NCBI GenBank assembly: GCA_020353515.1
Contig: CP070695.1
Location: 3,009,428 to 3,073,427 of the forward strand
Length of the DNA: 64,000 bases
Reading direction: 5' to 3'
Source of the DNA: Candidatus Heimdallarchaeota archaeon
GTDB lineage: Archaea > Asgardarchaeota > Heimdallarchaeia > Hodarchaeales > Hodarchaeaceae
Below are positions 1 through 8,151 of the stretch, in pieces. The translations under genes were made by a program, and so were the position numbers. How positions within the stretch are numbered: position 1 is the first letter of the stretch; every line of letters starts with the position of its first letter. Under the pieces are notes generated by a model, which ran no database searches, was not told the DNA's origin, and worked only from the letters and a program-made list of their open reading frames with translations.

Positions 1-714
1 ATCAGCATACGCAGTCATATCACCTGCTAGACGCTCTGCGAAAGGGTCAATAATCAAGGGGGAAGCGGATTTATATTCTTGAAAGCGGTAATAAGCCATT
101 AAACGAGCAGTGAATGGCAATGCATCTTTCTCCTCATCACTCGTCATGTAGGTAGCTAAAATTTTCCCGTTTCCTATATTAGTTGTAGTATCAGCTAGAT
201 CATCACTTTTTTCGTCGTCTTCCTCTAAAAAGATTGCAGGCTGTTCTAGAAAATTCAAGTCACTAAGTTCTTGTCTTACAATTTTAACTAGTGGAGGTAT
301 GGTGTAAGGCTTTCCAATAGTTTGAACTTTCATACTTTCTTCGTATAATAGTGTCTCAGAAAATTGGTACCCCTCTAAACCTTTTGCACAACAATACACA
401 ATTTGTAAGAATGCTTTGAGATACCCCACTAGGTGAGCTTCTTTTTCTTCAGATGATCTCGATTGGAGAGTTAGTGCAGCGTCAAGCGGATCTCTTAACA
501 ATCTAGAGGAGATTAATCCAGCCTCTAAAGGATCTCTCAATCCTTTTACTATAATTTTCTTCATTGAAGGTTTCAGATCCTTCACTAAGTCGAGATAAGC
601 AGAGAATCCCACCTCAGGATTCTGAATGTAAAGCTCTACAATTCTCTCAACTTCAGGGAGGAGCCGCCTCGAGAGTTCAATAGCAAAAACTTGGATCTTG
701 GGATCCATTAGCAT
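1..714 (-). CDS. LCM-type SAM-dependent methyltransferase with N-terminal extension (partial, runs off window)
   Basis: An open frame on the minus strand runs from an ATG at 714 (a second in-frame ATG lies at 708) to the window edge, so only about 238 N-terminal residues are present. The last 45 residues carry the opening motif of the leucine carboxyl methyltransferase-like (LCM/PPM1, TIGR00027) family: an ARLMAYYRFQEY segment followed by IIDPFAERLAG. Known members are class I SAM-dependent methyltransferases acting on carboxyl or polyketide substrates. The roughly 190 residues before it are helical, with an acidic stretch (EEDDEKSDD), and I do not recognise them; family members normally begin near the LCM motif, so this is an extension or fused domain. 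The SAM-binding core lies outside the window. Family is fairly sure; substrate unknown. Confidence 0.7.
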   Translation of the reverse strand, partial: MLMDPKIQVFAIELSRRLLPEVERIVELYIQNPEVGFSAYLDLVKDLKPSMKKIIVKGLRDPLEAGLISSRLLRDPLDAALTLQSRSSEEKEAHLVGYLKAFLQIVYCCAKGLEGYQFSETLLYEESMKVQTIGKPYTIPPLVKIVRQELSDLNFLEQPAIFLEEDDEKSDDLADTTTNIGNGKILATYMTSDEEKDALPFTARLMAYYRFQEYKSASPLIIDPFAERLAGDMTAYAD

Positions 715-1051
715 TACCAAGACATTCAGGAGAGATTTTGATGAATTTTAACTTTGATTATTTGACCTCGCTCTGTTCACCAAACTTCTTGGAGAAACAG
801 ATTTTCGTGTGATATTAAATGTTTCCTCCTTCTTTTCAAGAACAATCATTGATGCTTTACCTTTCTAAATATGTTAAACACAACTAAATTCTCTTTATTT
901 GTGCCTCTAAAAATGGTTTTTTATATTCTGTAAGAGTTAAGTTAGTTAAATTGACTATTCAATGAGAAAATCCTTACTAATCTATTTTGTGAGTAAAAGG
1001 AATTTCTAGAAGAAAGAATATCAGGATCATCAATAGCTGGAAGGATATACT
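715..1051. other. Intergenic region between divergent genes
   Basis: This stretch separates the minus-strand methyltransferase from the plus-strand ABC operon, so it must hold both promoters. It is AT-rich, with TATA-like runs around 909-920. I see no coding potential, no tRNA and no convincing dyad. Confidence 0.5.
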
Positions 1052-4000
1052 TTGAAATATGCTTTTAAATATACCTTACAAGTCCTCAGTCGGCGTAAAC
1101 GTAATTTTTGCCTTACCGCCTTTGTAATTGCACTTGGGATATCTTTAGTTGTCCAGACACAGATTCTGGGAACAACAGTTGAAAGAAACTATAAAGAGAT
1201 TCTTATCGAATCATTTGGAAACACTGACATACTCATTTTTTCCGTCAATGAGATTTATTTCTCTCAAAATGTTTCAGACATTTTGATACAGGAATTTAGT
1301 TCAGTCTTTGAAGGCATTCTCCCCCAGATTGCCTATCCAACGACTGCTTATTATCCAGAGAAAGGACAGTTTGAACAGGGAGTGAGAGTTGAGACGATTG
1401 GATCAGAATTCGACGGAAGCTTTTGGGGATACATTTATTCAAACTCAACTGGAGAAAAACTAGATATTGCTTCATTACAAGAAGACGAGATCGTCATCTC
1501 TCCTGAGTTGGCTGATTCGTTAGATGCTAGAATTGGAGCCTCCATTACAATATCATTAAGAGACGAGAGGGGAAATCCCATTCTTCATAATGTTACAATC
1601 AAAAATATCTATAGTTATAGAGAATACGGAAGAACAGGGGATCCAAATGATTTTCGACGAATTTTGATGGGCGAACAAGCCGTTCAAACCCTCATTCCAA
1701 GCAGTATCGATCAGCCAATAACACAAATCTCAGTGGGAATAGAAGATCACCAAGAAAACTCTTTCCTTGGACGAGAACGGAGTGATGAGGCAAAAAGACA
1801 GATTGAGACAATTTTAGATAAGAATTTTCAAGATAGTATGCTTATAACTGCTACCATAAGAGAGGATAATAGAGAAGGGCTGGAAGCGGGAATTTCCAGC
1901 TTGGCTGGTACATTTCAGATGTTTGGTGTTGTTGTAGTTATTGCAGGTTTATTATTGATCACCAACATTCAATTAATGAACATGGAAGAACGTGAGCAAC
2001 AAATCGGAATGCTTCGGGCAATTGGTGCTAAAAAACGAGATATTTTTGTATCGTATTCTATAGAAACTATACTAACAGGAATATTAGGAGGGATCTTCGG
2101 TCTAATCTTAGGAATAGTGGTTGGTATTTGGTTAAATGATCTAAGTAGGGGGATGCTTTCAGCAATGGGAAATCCTGAAGTAACAAGGTCTATCTTTGAC
2201 TTAGTAATAGAGCCAAATGCGCTTTTATTGTCCTTTACTTGTGCAATTGGCCTTTCGTTTGTGACAGGAATGGTTCCTGCATTACGAGCGCAAGGAATCT
2301 CTATAATTGATATCGTCCATGGGACAAAATCAAAAGACTTAATTTCCTCCTTTAATGGGAAAAAACCATTATGGCCTCTCGTTATTGGGGGAGTTATCTT
2401 AATTTTCGGCCTTCTATCCCTAATTGACTTGATTCAACAAGGATACCCATTTTATGCACCAGAAGGCTTCCACAACATCGAGGAGGAAGCAGCTGCAAAC
2501 TTCCAGGCTTTATTCTATGTTTGCTTGGGAATTCTTTTCGCTAGTTTCAGGTTAAGACGTTACAGACGGTTGGGTTTGACCGTTAGTGGCCTTCTGTTAA
2601 TTGTTCTTACTGTATGGGGTTTTCATGTGGCTGTAGGATGGGCAGACGAAGGTGGCAATGCGAATAGTATTGCTATGAATGGATTATTAGCTGCAGTGAT
2701 AGGGGCAACTACAATAGTAGGAGCTAATCTTGAAGCATTAACTGCAGGATTAAGAAAATTGTTTTCAATATTCAGTAAAACTAGAGCAACAGGACTTGTG
2801 GCTACTCGTTATATCAACTCAAGAAAATCTCGTGCTGTTCTGACTTTCGCTACTTTTGCGGTTATTCTTTCGTTGAATTTCTTTGTGGGCTCATATGCCG
2901 CAACCCAAGTAGGTGGTTCAAGTCACACATGGGAATATTATATGTCAGGAGTCTCGTTAGTTGTTGAATCTCAAACCCCATTTAATCTCTCCTCCCTTAA
3001 CTATCCTAATATTCTTCAGAATCAGTTTGAGGAAATAATACAGATATTTCCCTTGGGGGTAGGAGGAGTGCTTCCTTTTAGAGGCGCTAGTACTGATATA
3101 TCTCCCGAGGAAGATATTTTCTACTCCAAACTTATAGCAATCGATTTTCCCAGTTACTCAACTGAGGATGGAGAAGTTTTGTATCCCTTCGTATTTAATA
3201 GCCTTCTTCCTCACTATACTCAAATGTCGATGATGGATCAATTAGAAAATCCAGATGAAGCACGAGAAGAAGCAAAATCATTTTGGAAAGCTTTCTTAGC
3301 AGGTCAAAGAATCCATCGAACAACACTTGAACCTGTGGATCCTGATGATCCGTTTGGATTACCAATGTTCATCAGTGAACGACTTTATTTTCTAGAAGTA
3401 GGGGAAATCATAAGTTTTCCGACAATGAATGGCAGCCTAGTCGAAATGATCTACGCTGGCAGATTGAGTTATTTCCCGTCCTGTAATCTCCGTATCAATG
3501 AATTTGCCTCTGGAATTATCTTGAGCAGCGAAATCGCATCACAACTTAATATTATGAGTTATGGAATCAAGGAGTTTCTCATAGAAACCATACATGGGTA
3601 TGATTACGAAAAGAACGAGGAGCTTACTAGTAAAATCGAGGAATTTTCAAATAAAAAAGGGGAAGAATCTCTGTTGAGCTTGAGTGGAGGCACTTTCTAT
3701 GGAATTACTACTCATCATCTCTGGGATGTTGAGTACCATTTGAACGCTACAAATGCAAGCGCCCTCAATTTTCTGCAGATATTTATATCTACTGGGTTAA
3801 TTATCGGAGTCATTGGACTTCTCGTTGTATCCCATCGTTCTGTTAAGGAGAGGAAACGAGAGATCGGGATGTTAAGATCAGTCGGTTTTTCAAAGAAAGC
3901 GGTTTCATTAGCGATTCTCTTGGAATTATTGTTTTTAGGAGCCCTAGGCTTTATTACAGGGTTTTTAGTAGGAAATTATCTCGCATGGGTTTTTGCGGAT

Positions 4001-4147
4001 CTGGTAAATTGGAAATTGATTATTCCTTGGGCTCAAGTAAGTACCTATGGTGTATTGATTATGGGGTCGGTCGTTTTAGCAGCACTAATCCCAGGTTGGT
4101 TGGCATCGCGGATTCCTCCAAGTGAGGCTTTACGTTATCATGGTTAG
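1052..4147 (+). CDS. ABC transporter permease, MacB/FtsX-like, duplicated core
   Basis: This 1031-residue protein is the membrane subunit of an ABC exporter of the MacB/LolCE (type VII) kind. An N-terminal transmembrane segment (about residues 17-37) is followed by a large extracytoplasmic MacB_PCD-like domain and a first FtsX core (about 285-420) with the typical MEEREQQIGMLRAIGAKKRD coupling segment. Further membrane helices follow, then a second extracytoplasmic domain and a second FtsX core (about 930-1031) with KERKREIGMLRSVGFSKKAV. Two copies in one chain fit the long permeases that work as a full membrane unit. The start is TTG, with GGAAGG about 8 bases upstream. Two ATPase genes follow 11 bases later and overlapping, so this is one operon. 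Such systems move lipids, lipoproteins or peptides, or act mechanically; the substrate is not visible here. Confidence 0.9.
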   Translation: MKYAFKYTLQVLSRRKRNFCLTAFVIALGISLVVQTQILGTTVERNYKEILIESFGNTDILIFSVNEIYFSQNVSDILIQEFSSVFEGILPQIAYPTTAYYPEKGQFEQGVRVETIGSEFDGSFWGYIYSNSTGEKLDIASLQEDEIVISPELADSLDARIGASITISLRDERGNPILHNVTIKNIYSYREYGRTGDPNDFRRILMGEQAVQTLIPSSIDQPITQISVGIEDHQENSFLGRERSDEAKRQIETILDKNFQDSMLITATIREDNREGLEAGISSLAGTFQMFGVVVVIAGLLLITNIQLMNMEEREQQIGMLRAIGAKKRDIFVSYSIETILTGILGGIFGLILGIVVGIWLNDLSRGMLSAMGNPEVTRSIFDLVIEPNALLLSFTCAIGLSFVTGMVPALRAQGISIIDIVHGTKSKDLISSFNGKKPLWPLVIGGVILIFGLLSLIDLIQQGYPFYAPEGFHNIEEEAAANFQALFYVCLGILFASFRLRRYRRLGLTVSGLLLIVLTVWGFHVAVGWADEGGNANSIAMNGLLAAVIGATTIVGANLEALTAGLRKLFSIFSKTRATGLVATRYINSRKSRAVLTFATFAVILSLNFFVGSYAATQVGGSSHTWEYYMSGVSLVVESQTPFNLSSLNYPNILQNQFEEIIQIFPLGVGGVLPFRGASTDISPEEDIFYSKLIAIDFPSYSTEDGEVLYPFVFNSLLPHYTQMSMMDQLENPDEAREEAKSFWKAFLAGQRIHRTTLEPVDPDDPFGLPMFISERLYFLEVGEIISFPTMNGSLVEMIYAGRLSYFPSCNLRINEFASGIILSSEIASQLNIMSYGIKEFLIETIHGYDYEKNEELTSKIEEFSNKKGEESLLSLSGGTFYGITTHHLWDVEYHLNATNASALNFLQIFISTGLIIGVIGLLVVSHRSVKERKREIGMLRSVGFSKKAVSLAILLELLFLGALGFITGFLVGNYLAWVFADLVNWKLIIPWAQVSTYGVLIMGSVVLAALIPGWLASRIPPSEALRYHG

Positions 4148-4158
4148 GTGAAAAGGAA

Positions 4159-4845
4159 ATGAGAGAAAATATTTTAGTACTAAAAGATGTTCATAAGATC
4201 TATGGGGAGGGTACACCCAATGAGGTTCATGCACTTAGAGGTGTTAACCTTCAAATCAGTAAAGGGGAGATGGTGGCTGTTATGGGACCTTCTGGGTGTG
4301 GAAAAACAACGATGCTTAATATATGTGGAGGTCTTGACTCTCCAACTTCTGGTACAATTCAAATTAATGGAGTTGATATTTCTACTTACTCAGATGGGCA
4401 AATGACCACATTTCGTCGGGATAATATTGGATATGTATTTCAGCTCTTCAATCTATTCGATTATATGAGCGCTTTAGAAAATGTCATGGTCCCGTTATTA
4501 GCTCAAGGTTTTAGTTATCCAGAAGCAACACGGAGAGCCACCATGATTCTTCGTGAAGTAGGGTTAGGAGACAGAATTTATCATTCTCCTCCAGAACTCT
4601 CAGGAGGACAACAACAACGTGTAGCTATATCTCGTGCATTAGTGACTCAGCCTGCGATTATATTAGGGGATGAACCAACGGGAGATCTTGATTCAGTGAC
4701 ATCTGAAGACTTAATGGATATGTTTAAGCGAATAAATACCGATAACAGACAAACACTCATCATTGTAACTCATTCGGAATGGATTGGAGAACAATGTGAA
4801 CGAATTATCCGACTTCGTGATGGAGAAGTTGTGGAGGACTGTTGA
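4159..4845 (+). CDS. ABC transporter ATP-binding protein, MacB/LolD type
   Basis: This 228-residue ATPase has the standard length and motifs of the MacB/LolD family: Walker A GPSGCGKTT, the Q-loop phenylalanine/glutamine stretch YVFQLFNLFDYMSALENV, signature LSGGQQQR, Walker B IILGDEPTGDLD and the H-loop histidine in VTHSEW. It should pair with the upstream FtsX-like permease. The ATG follows AAAGGA closely and sits 11 bases after the permease stop. Its stop overlaps the next start (TGATG), which indicates translational coupling. Confidence 0.95.
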   Translation: MRENILVLKDVHKIYGEGTPNEVHALRGVNLQISKGEMVAVMGPSGCGKTTMLNICGGLDSPTSGTIQINGVDISTYSDGQMTTFRRDNIGYVFQLFNLFDYMSALENVMVPLLAQGFSYPEATRRATMILREVGLGDRIYHSPPELSGGQQQRVAISRALVTQPAIILGDEPTGDLDSVTSEDLMDMFKRINTDNRQTLIIVTHSEWIGEQCERIIRLRDGEVVEDC

Positions 4846-6665
4846 TGAGGACTTCTAATGAAGAATTATTGGTTGGATTTTTAATTAATAAATTGGACCG
4901 ATTTGAAAATAAGAAACTGCAGAATGAGTTGCATAAGGTTTTGAAAAAAGGACTGCAAAACAGAAAATCGAAACTTTCAGTTGGAGAATTTAATACTTTT
5001 TTACTCGCAAACAGTCATTATACAAATACTAATTTTCTTGAACCAGAGGCGAGATCTCTTGTTGAGGAACCCATTCATTCCTTATATCGTAATTATATTA
5101 AAAAAACAGCTAAGCTTTTACGTGCTCGAATGAAGTGGAACCGTTCAGAGTTAGAATCCAATAGTATCTTGGCGAAATTTTTGGAATCAACACCGAAGTG
5201 CCCTCCAAACCCCAATAATCTAATCTCTCAAGAAAATCAAAAAATGGAAACCTTTCTTGAACAAACAATTAATTATATAGTTGAACGTTCGTGGATCCTA
5301 TTCTGGGCTTTCAAGCACACGGGTGAAGATCGAATTGTAATTCATGATGGAACATTTCATCGAGAATATGGAGTGGGAAAGACATCCTCGGCTCTTAATG
5401 CTTTTGATGAGTTATTAATCCTCAATTTTGCCTATTACTTCTTAAAATCTCTAAAACAATTATTAGATGATATTACAATCCGAGTGAATAATGTTAAAGA
5501 TTCATTTGAAGGATCAGAAGTCATTCCAGTCTTAAATCCCAATTTAGCAACAGAAGCTTTTGGGGTACTTATAGGAGATTTAGTAGGTGGTATTGATGCT
5601 CTTAGAACCATCATTAGGCAGATCACTAGAATTGAAGAGATTCAATCCTCAGCCTACGAAGAAATTGAATTATTGAATGGATTTGGGAATGAAATTAGAG
5701 CACGAGTGAATAATGGAAAGAATCTTTCCGAATTGAAAAGGAAGTTCAAAACCAATATTGATACTTTACGAGACCTTCAGAACTCAATACGAGAATTACA
5801 AAAAGGAGCTCAACAAGGAGAGATTATTGTTAATCTTGAAAAATTTCATTCAGCGATAATAGAACTACCAATTCAATTGAGAGAAGTAAAAATCTGGGCT
5901 GATCGGTTCATGGATATAGCTTTTCTATCTCCAGAATCAGGAGGAGTGGCTCTAGAATCAACCAAGGATGATGTTATCCATGAACATGAAGAGGGAACCG
6001 TTGTAGAGGCATTTGGGATTCATAAAACATATTCACCATCACAGAGCACAGTGTATGCTCTTCGCGGAGCTAATCTCAAAGTTCAGCAAGGAGAATTTGT
6101 TGCAGTCTTAGGTCCATCAGGAGCAGGAAAAACAACATTAATTAACATCATGGCTGGACTTGATGTTCCTGATCGTGGACGTGTGTTTATTAATGGAAAA
6201 AATATTGCGGAAATGAGTGATAACGAACTTTCAGAATTTAGACGGAATAACATCGGGTTCATATTCCAACAATACTTACTGGATCCCCGATTAAATGTTC
6301 AAGAAAATGTTACTTTGCCAGCATTAATGGCTAGTAAAACCAAAAATTTAGATACTCGTGTCCATGAATTATTAGTGAGTCTTGGGCTAGTTGAATATGC
6401 CCATCAAGATCCAATGAAGTTATCTGGAGGCCAAATGCAACGGGTAATTATTGCACGAGCATGCATTAATTCCCCCTTGGTGGTATTTGCAGATGAACCA
6501 ACCGGAGATCTAGACAGTGAAACTGGAAAGCAAGTTTTAACGACATTTCGACAGCTTTGTGATGAGAAAGGAATCACTTTCATTGTGGTCACACATGATC
6601 AAGAAATGGCAGCCTTTGCAGATAGAATTGTACGGATGAAGGATGGAGTGATCATCGAGGACTGA
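4845..6665 (+). CDS. ABC ATPase (MacB/LolD type) fused to a large N-terminal domain of unknown function
   Basis: About 606 residues. The C-terminal 220 residues are a complete ABC ATPase with Walker A GPSGAGKTT (about residues 423-431), signature LSGGQMQR, Walker B VVFADEPTGDLD and H-loop VTHDQE. The first 380 residues are not an ABC domain and I do not recognise them. They are mostly helical, with coiled-coil-like stretches around 285-330, and have no transmembrane segment. The family is normally 220-250 residues, so this is a genuine fusion. ATG 4845 is preferred over the TTG at 4842 because GTGGAGGACT precedes it and it forms a TGATG overlap with the previous stop. With one permease and two different ATPases, the complex may be an ATPase heterodimer with an added regulatory or scaffolding arm (inference). 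Confidence 0.9.
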   Translation: MRTSNEELLVGFLINKLDRFENKKLQNELHKVLKKGLQNRKSKLSVGEFNTFLLANSHYTNTNFLEPEARSLVEEPIHSLYRNYIKKTAKLLRARMKWNRSELESNSILAKFLESTPKCPPNPNNLISQENQKMETFLEQTINYIVERSWILFWAFKHTGEDRIVIHDGTFHREYGVGKTSSALNAFDELLILNFAYYFLKSLKQLLDDITIRVNNVKDSFEGSEVIPVLNPNLATEAFGVLIGDLVGGIDALRTIIRQITRIEEIQSSAYEEIELLNGFGNEIRARVNNGKNLSELKRKFKTNIDTLRDLQNSIRELQKGAQQGEIIVNLEKFHSAIIELPIQLREVKIWADRFMDIAFLSPESGGVALESTKDDVIHEHEEGTVVEAFGIHKTYSPSQSTVYALRGANLKVQQGEFVAVLGPSGAGKTTLINIMAGLDVPDRGRVFINGKNIAEMSDNELSEFRRNNIGFIFQQYLLDPRLNVQENVTLPALMASKTKNLDTRVHELLVSLGLVEYAHQDPMKLSGGQMQRVIIARACINSPLVVFADEPTGDLDSETGKQVLTTFRQLCDEKGITFIVVTHDQEMAAFADRIVRMKDGVIIED

Positions 6666-6684
6666 CTGATACTACTCAATTCTA

Positions 6685-7686
6685 TTAATTTCGTTTTACT
6701 ATCAATTCAACTATATCAGAATCCATTAGTTCATGTTCAAGGCCCACATGTTGACCCGAAAACTCAACTGAAGACCCCCAAACTCTTGCATAACGAAAAT
6801 TCGCCAGAAAGTCGTTATGAATCTTCCCAGCTAACTCACTGATAGTAGTACCGATTGGACAAACAAAAGGTTGCTTAGCTGGTTTACGTTTTGGTGGTTT
6901 TGTATAAATTCTAATGACTTCAATAATACTGAAGAGATATTCTTTCAACTTTACGAGCGAATCCTCATTTTCTATGGAAATAGGATGAATTGGTAACTTA
7001 GTTTTTGTTTTCAGTAATTGATAGTTTTTTCTAGAATTGGGCAAATCTCCTTTGGTAGCTATAATACCGAATTTATACATTGACTCTTTATTCACAACTA
7101 TTTTTGCTTGTTCTAATTGCTCCATCAGAAAGTTGTATTGACGCTTAATATCAAAAGAAAGATCGACAACCAATAAAATTGCATCACATGTCCTTGCAAC
7201 TCGTACAATCTGTTTACTAATTGCCCAATCCTCTTTAAAATCAAGAAATCCAGGTAAATCAATGATCTGAATTCTGAGATCTTTGTACTCACATGTTCCT
7301 GCAAGAGCCCTCCTAGTAGTATGCAAATAAGCTCCAACTTTCACATCTGTGTTGGTAATGGTATTCATTAAGGTGCTCTTGCCAACATTCGATAAACCAA
7401 AAAGGACCACCCTTCCATCTCCAGACCTAGGGATCAGGAAAGGATCATACTGTCTACTTTTCTGTTTAGGTTTTTCATGGGTTTCAGCAATTATTCTCTC
7501 TAAATCCCGAACAAAAAGATTAAATGACCCAATTTTCTGGTCTAGTTTCTTTTTTCTAATATCTTCTATAGTGGCTTCTAATTCTTGGACTAATTCGTCT
7601 CCTTCAAGAATTCTTATCCTTTTGGCAACTTTAAATCGATACCATTTGAATTTTCTATCATTTTTATTCATATCTCTCAACTTCAT
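6685..7686 (-). CDS. DRG/Obg-like GTPase with C-terminal TGS domain
   Basis: This 333-residue GTP-binding protein has G1 GLSNVGKS (97-104), a G2 threonine region LHTTRRALAG (121-130), G3 DLPG (143-146) and G4 TKGD (211-214), followed by a C-terminal TGS-type domain (about 270-333). The layout (helical N-terminus, G domain, TGS) is that of the DRG branch of the Obg family, which binds ribosomes or translation factors in archaea and eukaryotes. It is more divergent than canonical archaeal DRG: the ARTCD motif after G3 is kept, but G4 is TKGD rather than NKxD and the internal helix-turn-helix/S5D2L insert looks reduced. It may be a paralogue rather than the housekeeping copy. An alternative start is Met6. 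Confidence 0.8.
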   Translation of the reverse strand: MKLRDMNKNDRKFKWYRFKVAKRIRILEGDELVQELEATIEDIRKKKLDQKIGSFNLFVRDLERIIAETHEKPKQKSRQYDPFLIPRSGDGRVVLFGLSNVGKSTLMNTITNTDVKVGAYLHTTRRALAGTCEYKDLRIQIIDLPGFLDFKEDWAISKQIVRVARTCDAILLVVDLSFDIKRQYNFLMEQLEQAKIVVNKESMYKFGIIATKGDLPNSRKNYQLLKTKTKLPIHPISIENEDSLVKLKEYLFSIIEVIRIYTKPPKRKPAKQPFVCPIGTTISELAGKIHNDFLANFRYARVWGSSVEFSGQHVGLEHELMDSDIVELIVKRN

Positions 7687-8151
7687 TTATGATTGAAATA
7701 AGTAATAAATATCTTTAGATGGACTTCAGAAGTGATAAGAACCAAAAGATTACAAAAAGGAGAAACTGAGAAAATGTGTTGAGGGATTATTTCCATTTTT
7801 TAGAAAAAAAATCGGTACTACCCACTCTACTATTCAGTTAATCCCGATGCTGTACAGGGTGTAAAAGCATGTAATCACACTAATGATTACCACTTCTAAA
7901 GAAAGAGATAACAGCAAATAGATCTAACGAAAGTTAGAGCGCGAGCCGAGCTCGCGGCGTCCTACATAAGACGAATGGATAGTAACATTGTCTACAAGAT
8001 TTAAGAATAAGTTCCAATTTATAAAATACTCCTTTGTGGTAACAAACCTTTATGATGGTACTGGATACATCTATACAAATTAGGGCATCAAAATACTGGT
8101 TTTTCTAGTTATATTCGTATTAGTCACTTTAATAGAAAAAGTAATGAATAT
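7687..8151. other. Long non-coding stretch upstream of the DRG-like gene
   Basis: This 465-base interval lies between two minus-strand genes and has no credible open frame. Its centre (7847-7956) holds several perfect stem-loops, including a locally GC-rich one in AT-rich surroundings; these are listed separately. The part next to 7687 should carry the promoter of the GTPase gene. Confidence 0.5.
7847..7956 (+). ncRNA. Candidate structured RNA: four consecutive hairpins
   Basis: Four inverted repeats follow one another. ATGCT 7847-7851 pairs with AGCAT 7866-7870. GTAATCA 7871-7877 pairs with TGATTAC 7884-7890. TCTAAC 7923-7928 pairs with GTTAGA 7933-7938 around a GAAA tetraloop. CGCGAGC 7940-7946 pairs with GCTCGCG 7950-7956 around a CGA triloop. 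The GAAA (GNRA) loop exists only on the plus strand, which suggests that strand if the element is an RNA. No family is recognised. It could equally be chance dyads or, on the minus strand, part of the leader of the DRG-like gene. Confidence 0.3.

Noticed and set aside
5373..5389. GVGKTS in the unknown domain of the long ABC ATPase, resembling a P-loop
   Set aside because: The glycine required four residues before GKT is an arginine, and no Walker B follows in the expected place.
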